NCBI GenBank assembly: GCA_009778135.1
Contig: WRKJ01000100.1
Coordinates: 1-46,833 of the forward strand
Direction of reading: 5' to 3'
From: Defluviitaleaceae bacterium
GTDB taxonomy: Bacteria > Bacillota_I > Bacilli_A > MOL361 > Turicibacteraceae
DNA: 46,833 nucleotides
Positions 1-8,903 of the stretch are shown piece by piece. The translations under genes were made by a program, and so were the position numbers. Numbering within the stretch: the first letter of the stretch is position 1; each line of letters opens with the position of its first letter. Below the pieces are notes generated by a model. The model was not told where the DNA came from. It searched no databases and worked only from the letters and a program-made list of their open reading frames with translations.

Positions 1-788
1 TTTTCGCCACACATGCCCCAAATAAAGGTATAGTTACTTGTCCCAACGCCTGAATGAATGGACCAACTCGGTGAAATAACGGCTTGTTCATTGGAAACGA
101 CCAAATGTCTTGTTTCTGTCGGTTCACCCATAAAATGCATCACACGGGTGTCCGCTTCCATGTTAAAATAGAGGTAAACTTCCATGCGACGTTCATGCGT
201 GTGACATGGCATCGTATTCCAGGTACTGCCCGGTTCTAAAATGGTCATGCCCATCACCAATTGACAAGACTCAACAAGGCCTGGCACAATGTACTGATTG
301 ATGGTTCGTTTATTTGCAGTCGTTATATCCCCCAAATGAAGTTTCTTCGCTTCGGCTAATGTAATCAACCGATGCGGATAAGCGTGATGAGCGGGTGCTG
401 AGTTTAAATAAAATTTAGCTGGTTTTTCAGGGTCGAAGGATTTAAATTCGATCTCTTTAACACCTTTGCCAATGTAAAGACCGTCTTGATGATCCAATGT
501 AAACGATTCCCCATCCAAGATGACAGCGCCTTTATCACCAATGTTAATGATGCCACCTTCACGACGTTCAAAAAACGTATCAGCACCTAAGTCTTTCCCA
601 CCTGTTAAGGTGAGCGTCTCTTTAACAGGCATCAAGCCACCTGCAATAATGCGATCATGATGAGAATAAGTAAGCAATATGTCGTCTGGGGAAAAAATAT
701 GTTCGATCAAAAAGTGAGACCTTAACGCCTCGGTTGTATAATGTTTCACATCCGCTGGATGATTTGAATAACGTGTTTCTAACTTCAT
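1..788 (-). CDS. kduI: 5-dehydro-4-deoxy-D-glucuronate isomerase, C-terminus cut by window edge
   Basis: Converts 5-keto-4-deoxyuronate, released from unsaturated (oligo)galacturonides, to 2,5-diketo-3-deoxygluconate in the cytoplasm. About 262 codons are visible and the family is usually about 278, so roughly 15 residues are missing beyond base 1. I read the KduI hallmarks directly: YSHHDRIIAGGLMP near the start, FFERREGGIINIG, the zinc-site segment NTMPCHTHERRMEVYLYF, and SWSIHSGVGTSNYTFIWGM near the end. The ATG at 788 has an AGGAGG site 7-8 bases upstream. It is the last visible gene of the pectin operon, 47 bp after the IclR gene. It pairs functionally with the GH105 enzyme, whose unsaturated product feeds it. 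The downstream partners (KduD, KdgK, KdgA) are not in the window and may lie further left. Confidence 0.95.
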   Translation of the reverse strand, partial: MKLETRYSNHPADVKHYTTEALRSHFLIEHIFSPDDILLTYSHHDRIIAGGLMPVKETLTLTGGKDLGADTFFERREGGIINIGDKGAVILDGESFTLDHQDGLYIGKGVKEIEFKSFDPEKPAKFYLNSAPAHHAYPHRLITLAEAKKLHLGDITTANKRTINQYIVPGLVESCQLVMGMTILEPGSTWNTMPCHTHERRMEVYLYFNMEADTRVMHFMGEPTETRHLVVSNEQAVISPSWSIHSGVGTSNYTFIWGMCGE

Positions 789-835
789 TAAAATGCCTCC
801 TGTTATGTAAACTGAGTTCATGATAGATCACTGAT

Positions 836-1588
836 TTAACCTTTATAGCCTTGCAAGCTTGAAATGCGATTTGCTGCTGCTTTCACCAGTTTAATATGCT
901 GGCTTGGATCATAAGATGCTTCATACAACCCTAATGTCCCAATGGCAGCTGTCACATAGCCCCGATGATCAAAAATCGGTGCACCGATAGAGAATGTATA
1001 CGATTCATTTTCTCGGTTGGAAACTGCATAGCCTTGCGCTTTTATTTTTTCAACTTCTCGCATCAGATCCGCTTTTGACGTAATGCTCATGTCCGTCTGA
1101 GCAGCAAAATCAATTTGTTCAAGCAGGCGTTCTTGTTTATGAGAAAAGGCTAAAATTGATTTGCCAATACTTGTTGTATGAATCAGTAGTCGATCCCCGA
1201 TATTGGGGGTTGCAATGATTTTTTTCTCTGGTTCTTGTTTTAATGTAAAGACAATTTCTCCACTTGTTTCTTTCGCAATCAGAATGGTTAGCCTTGTCTG
1301 TGCAGCTAATTCCTTAATAATGGGTTCTGACGCATTCAAAAGCAAAGATGTCTTTGAATAGTTACTTCCAATGGCATATGCTTTAACACCAATTTGATAC
1401 GTTTTTATCCCATTTTCTTTGGTGTATAGCATATTCGCAAAGACCAATGTTTCCAAAATATCAAACGCACTGGTCTTTGGCATGTCTAATGCTTTGGCAA
1501 TGTCAGAAAGGGTTAATTCACGCTCGCTGGATGCAATGAGTTCTAAAATTTCGATGGTTCTTAATGTTGTTCGATTTATTTTCACCAC
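836..1588 (-). CDS. IclR-family transcriptional regulator
   Basis: DNA-binding regulator of the IclR family, by position probably the regulator of this galacturonate operon (KdgR-like role). The N-terminal winged helix-turn-helix covers about residues 5-60 (RTIEILELIA, LSDIAKALDMPKTSAFDILETL). The C-terminal effector domain shows family segments TSIGKSILA, RENESYTFSIGAPIFD and AAIGTLG. An open frame reaches a GTG at 1609 that overlaps the stop of the upstream gene. A GAGGTG site, however, sits 5 bases before the GTG at 1588 and 8 before the GTG at 1585, so 1588 or 1585 is the better start (about 250 aa, normal for the family). It lies inside the operon it would control, so autoregulation is plausible. 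The effector is unknown; 2-keto-3-deoxygluconate is a guess from KdgR. Confidence 0.9.
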   Translation of the reverse strand: MVKINRTTLRTIEILELIASSERELTLSDIAKALDMPKTSAFDILETLVFANMLYTKENGIKTYQIGVKAYAIGSNYSKTSLLLNASEPIIKELAAQTRLTILIAKETSGEIVFTLKQEPEKKIIATPNIGDRLLIHTTSIGKSILAFSHKQERLLEQIDFAAQTDMSITSKADLMREVEKIKAQGYAVSNRENESYTFSIGAPIFDHRGYVTAAIGTLGLYEASYDPSQHIKLVKAAANRISSLQGYKG

Positions 1589-1605
1589 ACATGCACCTCG
1601 CTTCT

Positions 1606-2439
1606 TCACTTCAACAATGTTAACAAAAAATGTCGACTAAAGGTAATATCTTCTCCCACAACCCCTTCTAAAATAAGATCAGGTGTCGTCTGTAACGTTT
1701 CAAGTTTTTCAATTAAATACGGGTAATCTAGCTTTCCTTTTCCAGGCGCAACCTGCACAAGCTTGCCATCTACTACGATAAAATCTTTCGCATGAACGAT
1801 CATGATTTTATCTTTGAAATACCCCACCATCTCATCAATCAGTTGATGTTGTGAGGTTGTATTTTCTGCATGTAACAAATTGAATAAATCAAAAATCACA
1901 CGAACATAGGGCGAGTCTAAAGCGTCTAGCAATCGTTTTAACCGCGCGGGGGTAGAAATCACATGGTGATAAGCAGGTTCAATGGTGACATAAGCACCTG
2001 CTTGTTCTGCCACAGGTAAGAGGTCTTTAAAAATACGAAACACTTCTTGAAAGGCTTCTTCTGATTGATTTTTTTCATGCCACGTCCATTCATCATCGTT
2101 GTAAGATCCCGTTTCAGTTCCAACGAGTTGTGTCCCAAAAAAGGATGCTTTTTTTAAATGATGTTTGAAATTTTCAACACTTTGAGCCACAAGTGCTTTG
2201 TTGCTATGAACGGGGTTAAAGTAAGCACCTAACATGGCGACTTGAATCCCTTTCGCGTCTAATTGATCCTTCACTTCTTGCGTCAATGTCTCATTTAAAA
2301 TAGGCGGCCCTGTTGTTTCATAAACGATGGCTTTTGGTAAAACAAGTTGTAAAGACTCAAGCTGTGCATCGACGACTGACTGAGCAAAAGCTTCAGATGT
2401 GTTTCTTCCTAAATCATGTCCTCTAATTCCTAATCTCAC
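1606..2439 (-). CDS. sugar phosphate isomerase/epimerase-family TIM-barrel protein
   Basis: A 277-residue protein of the xylose-isomerase-like TIM-barrel superfamily (IolE/hexulose-6-phosphate epimerase type). Likely metal-binding acidic and histidine residues lie at strand ends: TIEPAYHH, FDLFNLLH, VHAKDF and LILEGVV. The start is GTG at 2439 behind a GAGGTGA site. It sits between uxaA (20 bp upstream) and the IclR gene (overlapping stop/start), so it is co-transcribed with galacturonate catabolism. The standard UxaC-UxaB-UxaA route needs no such enzyme, so its substrate is unknown. It may epimerise or isomerise a uronate, a side-chain sugar of pectin or a pathway intermediate. Family assignment is fairly sure; function is not. 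Confidence 0.8.
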   Translation of the reverse strand: MRLGIRGHDLGRNTSEAFAQSVVDAQLESLQLVLPKAIVYETTGPPILNETLTQEVKDQLDAKGIQVAMLGAYFNPVHSNKALVAQSVENFKHHLKKASFFGTQLVGTETGSYNDDEWTWHEKNQSEEAFQEVFRIFKDLLPVAEQAGAYVTIEPAYHHVISTPARLKRLLDALDSPYVRVIFDLFNLLHAENTTSQHQLIDEMVGYFKDKIMIVHAKDFIVVDGKLVQVAPGKGKLDYPYLIEKLETLQTTPDLILEGVVGEDITFSRHFLLTLLK

Positions 2440-2459
2440 AACGCGTCACCTCACTTTTC

Positions 2460-3950
2460 TTATAACGTCACCCCGAATTTCCAAACGGCAATTTCGCGGT
2501 AATCATTGGTTTCGTTTTGCGTCCATTTGCCGTTCACCACTTCAATGACATGATCAACAAATTGAGCCAACACGTCATCAACGGATCGTTCTAACATCAG
2601 CGACGCATCAAAGTCGATCCAATGGGGTTTTTTAAGGGCCATTTCGCGATTGGTCGCAACTTTGACTGTGGGAACAAATCCGCCATAAGGGGTTCCTCTG
2701 CCTGTTGTAAATAAGACCAAATGACTCCCTGTAGCACCAAGTGCTGTTGTGGCGACTAAATCATTGCCGGGTGCTTGCAATAAATTAAGCCCTTTTTTCT
2801 TCAAGCGTTCTGTATATAAAAGAACATCCACCACATTAGAAGTTCCCGCTTTTTGGGTGCAACCTAACGATTTGTCTTCAAGGGTTGTAATGCCCCCTGC
2901 TTTGTTGCCTGGCGATGGATTTTCATAACAGACTTGATTGTTGTCTTCGTAATACTGTTTAAAATCATTGATTAAGTTGACTGTTTGATGAAAAACCGCC
3001 TCCGTTTCACAACGGTTCATCAAAATGGTTTCAGCACCGAACATCTCAGGCACTTCCGTCAACACCGTTGTGGCACCTTGCCCGATTAAATAATCCGAAA
3101 AGTAACCCAAGAGGGGATTTGCTGTAATGCCAGAAAAGCCATCACTACCGCCACATTCTAACCCAACCCGTAAACTTGAAAGGGGTGCTGGTTGGCGTTG
3201 ATCATTTTTCATCACCTCATATAAAGCTTGAACAAGGGCGACACCTGCTGCAATTTCGTCGTCTTGCTGTTGGGCGATCATGAATTTAATCCGCTCGGAA
3301 TCATGGTCACCTAACGTTTCTTTAAACGCAGCCACCTGATTATTTTCACAACCGAGACCAATGACAAGTACCGCACCTGCATTCGGATGAAGGGTGATGT
3401 TTTGTAACACTGCTTTCGTAGTGATGTGGTCATCGCCCATTTGCGAGCAACCATAAGCATGCTCAAAGACAAACACCCCATCGACATTGTTAGAAAGTTG
3501 ACCCATTTCCTTTAAAAATGTGGATTTCACGCGCTGTGCCAATTTATTAATACATCCCACTGTTGGAATAATCCACAGTTCATTACGAATGCCAATCTCA
3601 CCATTTTTACGGTGATAGACGTGGATTTCACGGTGTTCAAATGGTGTAACAGTCGTGTTGAGTTCAGGACTGTACGTGTATGCCAATTGGGTATCTAAAT
3701 TCGTCTTCACATTGTGCGTATGTCCGTGACAACCCTTTTTAATGCGCATTGTCGCATGCCCAATGGGAAAGCCATATTTGATCACATTTTCGTTTTCTTT
3801 AATATCCCTAATGGCGATTTTATGGCCACGGTCAACATCTTCTTGAAGCTGAATGGCTTGGCCATCAACCGTGATCACCGTCTTTGCTTTCAAATCTTTT
3901 AATGCAATGACCACATTATCATTTTGATGTAATTGAATGAAATCCTTCAA
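2460..3950 (-). CDS. uxaA: altronate dehydratase
   Basis: Dehydrates D-altronate to 2-keto-3-deoxygluconate, the third step of galacturonate catabolism. The N-terminal SAF-like domain (residues 1 to about 90: DNVVIALKDL, DVDRGHKIAIRDIKENENVIKYGFPIGHA) is followed by the UxaA C-terminal domain (FEHAYGCSQMGDDH, GLGCENNQ, LECGGSDGFSGITANPLLG). An open frame extends to an ATG at 3980. The TTG at 3950 is preferred because an AAGGAG site lies 9 bases before it and because family alignment begins there (MKDFIQLHQNDNV resembles the start of known UxaA). That gives 496 residues, the usual length. It follows uxaB by 82 bp, the largest gap among the uxa genes, but no clear promoter or terminator is seen there. 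Confidence 0.94.
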   Translation of the reverse strand: MKDFIQLHQNDNVVIALKDLKAKTVITVDGQAIQLQEDVDRGHKIAIRDIKENENVIKYGFPIGHATMRIKKGCHGHTHNVKTNLDTQLAYTYSPELNTTVTPFEHREIHVYHRKNGEIGIRNELWIIPTVGCINKLAQRVKSTFLKEMGQLSNNVDGVFVFEHAYGCSQMGDDHITTKAVLQNITLHPNAGAVLVIGLGCENNQVAAFKETLGDHDSERIKFMIAQQQDDEIAAGVALVQALYEVMKNDQRQPAPLSSLRVGLECGGSDGFSGITANPLLGYFSDYLIGQGATTVLTEVPEMFGAETILMNRCETEAVFHQTVNLINDFKQYYEDNNQVCYENPSPGNKAGGITTLEDKSLGCTQKAGTSNVVDVLLYTERLKKKGLNLLQAPGNDLVATTALGATGSHLVLFTTGRGTPYGGFVPTVKVATNREMALKKPHWIDFDASLMLERSVDDVLAQFVDHVIEVVNGKWTQNETNDYREIAVWKFGVTL

Positions 3951-4032
3951 TCGCCACAACTCCTTTCTTTTTATCATCAAGCCTCATTTTTTGTCAATGA
4001 AAGCGCGCTTTAAATAGCTAATGTCGCGATGC

Positions 4033-5502
4033 TTAACCTGATACGGTTAGAAATGCTGACAATGCAGCAGTCATCCCTTTGGATAAAATCGCTTCTACTG
4101 TCTTTTTCACGTGATCTGTTAAACCTGGAACTTCATTTAAATCGGTTTCCCAATAGGTTAAACGTAAAAATGCAGTGACCATCTCGCTTACTGTCAATTC
4201 ACCCGCTTCATAGCCGCCCCACAGTTCTTGATAAAAAGTTAAAAGCAAAGGTTCATCTTGTAAGTGAATGACTTCACCATGGCGATCTCCTTTAAAGAAA
4301 ACGAGCAGACTTCCAAGTGAAAAAGCAATCGCAGCGGGGCATTCGCCTTTTAGTTGCACATAGTCAAGCACAGTTGGTAAAACACGACTTTTAAATTTAG
4401 CAGTGGCATTTAACGCAATGGAGAGTAAGCTGTGTTGAATTTGAGGGTTGCTAAATCGGTCATAAACTTCATTGGCAAAAGCTTGCAATGATTCCTGCGC
4501 CACATGTTGTTTCGTTGCTGGTATCATTTCTAAATCGGTCACTTGCTTGATAAACCGAAGCATTGTCACATCTTTCATCGCTTCTCCTACTGTATCAAGG
4601 CCTTTTAAATAAGCAATTGGGACCATCAATGTATGAAGGCCATTTAAAATGCGCACTTTTTGAATTTTATAGGGCTTAATGTCTTTCACATAATGGATAT
4701 TTAAACCTGCTTTTTGCCCATCTAGCCGGTTGCGAATCGTTCCTCGATCTTCAATGACCCAAAGATGAAACACTTCTGCCATCACCAACTGATGATCCTG
4801 ATAGCCGAGCTTTTTTTCCCACGCATCACGGGTATCAGCAGGATAACCTGGCACAATCCGATCCACTAATGTATTGGTAAACGTGTTGGCTTCAGCTAAC
4901 CAATGCATAAAGTCAGCACCTAAATCATGAATTTCTGCCAAACGTTTTACATGACGATGCAACGTATCACCATTATCGTCGATCAATTCACAGGGAATTA
5001 TCGTTAACCCTTTATCCATCGCACCTGAAAAAACGTGGTAACGGTGATGCAAAAAAGCGAGTAATTTCCCTGGAAATGTATGAGGCGGTTGATGATCCAT
5101 GGTATCGGACTCATCTAACACAATGCCTGATTCTGTTGTGTTAGAAAAGATAAATTCAAGGGTCGGTAATGCTGCTAATGCTAAGTAGGCCTCGTAATCT
5201 TCATAGGGATCGATCGATTTTTGTAGCACATCAATTAATTGCGTTTTCGAAACAAATTCTCCCTGTTGCAAACCTTCTTGAATCAACGTGTATAGCCCAT
5301 CTTGTGCTTCAAAATCAGGTTTTTGACTGGTCGCTCGAAGGGGTTGAACCACTGCAACATCCGTTTCATAGATGCCTTCATCATTTAACACTTGTAAAGC
5401 CGAGTCAACAAACGCCCTTAAAAAGTTGCCACCGCCAAATTGAACGACTTTAATGGGGCGTTTTGGTCGACTTCCAATGAAGTCATTTGTTAATCTTGTC
5501 AT
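4033..5502 (-). CDS. uxaB: tagaturonate reductase (altronate oxidoreductase)
   Basis: NAD-dependent reduction of D-tagaturonate to D-altronate. Member of the mannitol dehydrogenase/long-chain polyol dehydrogenase family. The N-terminal Rossmann signature is VVQFGGGNFLRAFVD (about residues 19-33), and the catalytic-lysine region KIQKVRILNGLHT is followed by the helical C-terminal domain. The open frame begins at 5556, but the ATG at 5502 is chosen because a GAGGAGG site precedes it by about 5 bases. That leaves 489 residues, typical for UxaB, and a 19-bp gap after uxaC instead of a 35-bp overlap. It lies between uxaC and uxaA in pathway order, which supports UxaB over fructuronate reductase UxuB. 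Confidence 0.94.
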   Translation of the reverse strand: MTRLTNDFIGSRPKRPIKVVQFGGGNFLRAFVDSALQVLNDEGIYETDVAVVQPLRATSQKPDFEAQDGLYTLIQEGLQQGEFVSKTQLIDVLQKSIDPYEDYEAYLALAALPTLEFIFSNTTESGIVLDESDTMDHQPPHTFPGKLLAFLHHRYHVFSGAMDKGLTIIPCELIDDNGDTLHRHVKRLAEIHDLGADFMHWLAEANTFTNTLVDRIVPGYPADTRDAWEKKLGYQDHQLVMAEVFHLWVIEDRGTIRNRLDGQKAGLNIHYVKDIKPYKIQKVRILNGLHTLMVPIAYLKGLDTVGEAMKDVTMLRFIKQVTDLEMIPATKQHVAQESLQAFANEVYDRFSNPQIQHSLLSIALNATAKFKSRVLPTVLDYVQLKGECPAAIAFSLGSLLVFFKGDRHGEVIHLQDEPLLLTFYQELWGGYEAGELTVSEMVTAFLRLTYWETDLNEVPGLTDHVKKTVEAILSKGMTAALSAFLTVSG

Positions 5503-5521
5503 AGCATCCCTCCTCGGGTTG

Positions 5522-6934
5522 TTATTTGATGTCAAAACCAAAATACGCTTTGGCATTGTAATAGCAAATATTTTGTACCACTTGTCCTAAAAATTCAAGA
5601 TCGTGGGGATATTCGCCAAGTTCCACATATTCACCTAATAAATTGCAAAGGATTCGTCGAAAATATTCGTGACGCGGAAAAGATAAGAAACTTCTAGAAT
5701 CCGTTAGCATACCAATAAATTGGGATAAAACACCATTTGCCGCAAGCGATCTCATTTGATCAATCATGCCATCTTTTTGATCCATGAACCACCAACCTGA
5801 ACCAAATTGTAGTTTCCCAGGCGTCACACCATCTTGGAAGCATTGCATCAACGTGACCACTTTATGATTATCAGCGGGATTCAAATCATAAATAATGGTT
5901 TTGGGCAGTTGATCAGCAGCATCTAAATCATTTAAAAATTGACCGAGTTTCGCAATGTCAAAAGCATTATGAATGGCGTCATAACCTGTATCAGGTCCTA
6001 TTTCATGAAGCCTTCGGGTATTATTGTTTCGTAAAGCACCAATGTGAAGCTGCATAACCCAATTTCGTTTCGCATAGGCTCTTCCTAAAAATAAGAGCAC
6101 ATAAGCTTTATATTTTTCGATTTCTTCTGGCGTTAAAGCGATTTTGGCACGACCTTTTAAAAAGATCGTTTCAGCTTCTGTTTGCGTCACATCCGTTGTA
6201 TAAACAAACACATCAATGCCATTATCAGCAACCGTGCAGCCACAAGAGACAAAGAAGTCCATTCGGCTTTCTAATGCTTTAAATAAATCAGTTAATTGTT
6301 CAATTTGATAACCCACCACATCAGCCAATTGATCCACCCATGCATTAAACCAGCTTAATTCAATATTCACCGCTTTATCAGGACGAAACGACGGTAAAAC
6401 TTGTAATTCAATGCTGCTATCCTCAGCAATCAGTTGATGAAACTTCAAGTCATCAATCGGATCATCAGTGGTGCACATGGCTTGCACCTTTTGCATGTCG
6501 AGCAACCCTCTGACACGGAATGTCTCTTGTTTTAACATGGCATTACATTGCGTAAAAATTTCCATTGCTGATTGTTCATTTAACAACGTGTCAATGCCAA
6601 AATAACGTTGCAATTCCAAATGGGTCCAATGATACAGTGGATTCCCGATTAAATAAGGTATCGATTGGGCCCATGCTGCAAACTTCTCTTTGGCAGATGC
6701 ATCTCCTGTCACCTTTTCTTCTGCCACGCCTAATGTCCGCATGGCACGCCATTTGTAATGGTCACCGCCTAACCAAACTTCAGCAATATCATTAAATTGT
6801 GTGTTTTCATAAATGTCTTGGGCACTTAAATGATTGTGAAAATCAATAATGGGCATCTTGGCCGCATACGTATGATACAACGTCTTTGCTGTTTCGTTGT
6901 GAAGTAAAAAATCTTGGTCTAAAAATTTTTTCAT
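5522..6934 (-). CDS. uxaC: glucuronate/galacturonate isomerase (uronate isomerase)
   Basis: Isomerises D-galacturonate to D-tagaturonate (and glucuronate to fructuronate). Amidohydrolase-superfamily barrel of 470 residues, full family length. The N-terminal metal ligands are in IIDFHNHLS (H33, H35), and family blocks ALRNNNTRRLHEIGPDTGYD, KTIIYDLNPADN and FLSFPRHEYFRRILCNLLG follow. The ATG at 6934 has an AGAGGA site about 10 bases upstream. It starts 3 bases after the RDD gene stop, so translational coupling is likely. First of the three uxa genes in pathway order. Confidence 0.96.
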   Translation of the reverse strand: MKKFLDQDFLLHNETAKTLYHTYAAKMPIIDFHNHLSAQDIYENTQFNDIAEVWLGGDHYKWRAMRTLGVAEEKVTGDASAKEKFAAWAQSIPYLIGNPLYHWTHLELQRYFGIDTLLNEQSAMEIFTQCNAMLKQETFRVRGLLDMQKVQAMCTTDDPIDDLKFHQLIAEDSSIELQVLPSFRPDKAVNIELSWFNAWVDQLADVVGYQIEQLTDLFKALESRMDFFVSCGCTVADNGIDVFVYTTDVTQTEAETIFLKGRAKIALTPEEIEKYKAYVLLFLGRAYAKRNWVMQLHIGALRNNNTRRLHEIGPDTGYDAIHNAFDIAKLGQFLNDLDAADQLPKTIIYDLNPADNHKVVTLMQCFQDGVTPGKLQFGSGWWFMDQKDGMIDQMRSLAANGVLSQFIGMLTDSRSFLSFPRHEYFRRILCNLLGEYVELGEYPHDLEFLGQVVQNICYYNAKAYFGFDIK

Positions 6935-6937
6935 GTA

Positions 6938-7339
6938 TTAAATTCCTCTTTTCGGTTTAATGATGACTTTGCCATCTACAATTATATCATGAATGCCTGA
7001 TTTTCCCAAAAAAATAGGCAATGTAACCAGGTTAGCTGATAAAATTTTTAAAAGAAAATCCCTTACAAACATTTGAAAGTAGTCAAGATGTGCACCATCT
7101 TCATTTCGAACCACTTTGATGAAGACCAGCGTTTTTCCAATTGTTGTGCTTTCAAGCCAAAATAAAGATTGCAAGCCGATGGGCACTAAAATAATGAGGC
7201 AAACCATGCTAACGGTTAATAAGAAAAAAGGTTCTTCAAACAAGTCTGTCACTTGCCCTGCTAAGTAGACGCCTAATGCAAGCGATCCGATCAAAACGAT
7301 TAAATCAATGATGTTGGCCACCATTCTTCTCATCAACAT
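6938..7339 (-). CDS. RDD-family membrane protein
   Basis: A 133-residue integral membrane protein with three hydrophobic segments (about residues 8-30, 36-60 and 90-112). It has the RDD family pattern: an arginine-rich start followed by a membrane helix with an aspartate (RRMVANIIDLIVLIGS), and TTIGKTLVFIKVV in the middle. It overlaps the 3' end of the GH28 gene by 35 bases and ends 3 bases before uxaC, so it belongs to the operon. A weak AAGGTGG site precedes the ATG at 7339; the ATG at 7324 is an alternative start. Its role is unknown. Some RDD proteins have been linked to ion transport, but nothing here fixes a substrate. An RDD protein inside a pectin operon is unusual. Confidence 0.8.
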   Translation of the reverse strand: MLMRRMVANIIDLIVLIGSLALGVYLAGQVTDLFEEPFFLLTVSMVCLIILVPIGLQSLFWLESTTIGKTLVFIKVVRNEDGAHLDYFQMFVRDFLLKILSANLVTLPIFLGKSGIHDIIVDGKVIIKPKRGI

Positions 7340-8888
7340 GTTGCATCACCACCTTTTCGACATGATTTAAGGTTATTTTCTCACCTGAGACATTTTGAAA
7401 CTGAATGCGATTAATCATGACCGTTTTGACATGATTAAACATTAAACCTGCTCGATGATAAGTCGGGATGTCATCCATCATCGCCGGATAGCCTGATGTC
7501 GCATCTTCAGCAAAGGCAAAATCACAGTTTTTCAACATGAGGCATTCAATCGGTTGCTCAGGTAAACCGTAAAAGAAGCCCGCTGAGATTTCGATGCCCG
7601 TGCAGCGAATGGCTTCAAAAGTTAAGGAACCGATATAAGGGGTTCGATCATCGACAGGTAACTTGTCTTTTGTTTTCACATAATCACTATGACCATCAGG
7701 ATCACAAAAATAAAACGCATTAATGACAAAGGGGACAAGCACGCCTTCCATGTGAATGTTTTTAACTGTTATCCCATCAATGATGCCGTCTTGCCCGCGT
7801 CCACGACGGGTTTTAATCCGCAAACCACGATCCGTTTCATGAAAGCGACATTGACTTACCCAAATGTTTTTAACGCCACCTGCCATTTCACTGCCAATCA
7901 CCACAGCACCATGACCAAAATTCATGCTACAATTTCGAATGGTAATGGCTTCAGAAGCGCTTTTGAGTCGACGTCCTAAATAAATTTTGCCGGATTTTAT
8001 GGCGATACAATCATCTCCCACAGAGAAATAGACGCCGACAATTAAAACATCACGACAACTTTCAGGATTCAACCCATCTGTATTGGGCGAATCTTTCGGA
8101 TTGATGATGGTCAAATCCAAAAAATTCAAGTGATTTGAAAATAAAGGATGAAGGGTCCAAGACGGCGAATTTTGGAACGTCAATCCTTGCACATTCACAT
8201 CTTTGGCATGAATCAATTGTAACAACCGGGGTCGCCACGCACCTCTTTTCACTTTAGGGAACTCCCACCAGTTAACACCGTTTCCTTCTAATAGCCCTTC
8301 TCCAATCAGGTTGACCTGTTCAACATGAATCCCTTGGATGAGTGCCGTATACGTATCAAGCGGATTGCCTTCCCATGAACCTAAATAATAGTCATCATTT
8401 TGACTGTCACTCAAATAACCTGGTAAAATGGCACCTTCATAAGCGGTCATGCAATACGAAAGCGTCGCTCCTTTTGCAATTTCTAATGTCATATGTGATT
8501 TCAAAAAGAGCGTCTTCACTGAATATGTCCCCGCTGAAATCAAGACCCGACCCCCTTTTGGACATGCCATGATCGCTGCTTGAATGGCAAGGGTATCATC
8601 AGTCATGCCATCTCCTTTTGCACCAAATCTTCTAACCGGTAAACAAATCGTTTCCGTTGCTGTTTGAAAATTAACGCTTGATCGTTTCCCAGTTGAATCG
8701 ACTAAGTTCATTTCATATGTCGTATCCGGTTGCAAGCCGTATAAAGAGCAGACATTTTTAGAAATGCCTTTGAAAACAAGCTGATGGTTTAACCAAACAT
8801 CATAAGGATCAGCAACCTCATAAACAGCTTGATTAACAAGCTCAAATGTCACACTCGTTGACGTGATCAAAAGTGATTTACATGTCAT
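7305..8888 (-). CDS. GH28 polygalacturonase, apparently cytoplasmic
   Basis: Glycoside hydrolase family 28 right-handed beta-helix enzyme of 527 residues that hydrolyses alpha-1,4-galacturonosyl bonds. All four family motifs are present: NTDG (269-272), GDDC (291-294), GHG (325-327) and RIK (357-359), giving catalytic D271, D292 and D293 and H326. A small fibronectin-III-like segment (about 5-78) precedes the helix, which opens with RRFGAKGDGMTDDT. There is no signal peptide, so it should act on oligogalacturonides already imported by the neighbouring ABC transporter, probably as an exo-enzyme releasing galacturonate for UxaC. The ATG at 8888 is 15 bp after the GH105 gene. Confidence 0.94.
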   Translation of the reverse strand: MTCKSLLITSTSVTFELVNQAVYEVADPYDVWLNHQLVFKGISKNVCSLYGLQPDTTYEMNLVDSTGKRSSVNFQTATETICLPVRRFGAKGDGMTDDTLAIQAAIMACPKGGRVLISAGTYSVKTLFLKSHMTLEIAKGATLSYCMTAYEGAILPGYLSDSQNDDYYLGSWEGNPLDTYTALIQGIHVEQVNLIGEGLLEGNGVNWWEFPKVKRGAWRPRLLQLIHAKDVNVQGLTFQNSPSWTLHPLFSNHLNFLDLTIINPKDSPNTDGLNPESCRDVLIVGVYFSVGDDCIAIKSGKIYLGRRLKSASEAITIRNCSMNFGHGAVVIGSEMAGGVKNIWVSQCRFHETDRGLRIKTRRGRGQDGIIDGITVKNIHMEGVLVPFVINAFYFCDPDGHSDYVKTKDKLPVDDRTPYIGSLTFEAIRCTGIEISAGFFYGLPEQPIECLMLKNCDFAFAEDATSGYPAMMDDIPTYHRAGLMFNHVKTVMINRIQFQNVSGEKITLNHVEKVVMQHVDEKNGGQHH

Positions 8889-8903
8889 TTAAAAAACGTC
8901 CTT

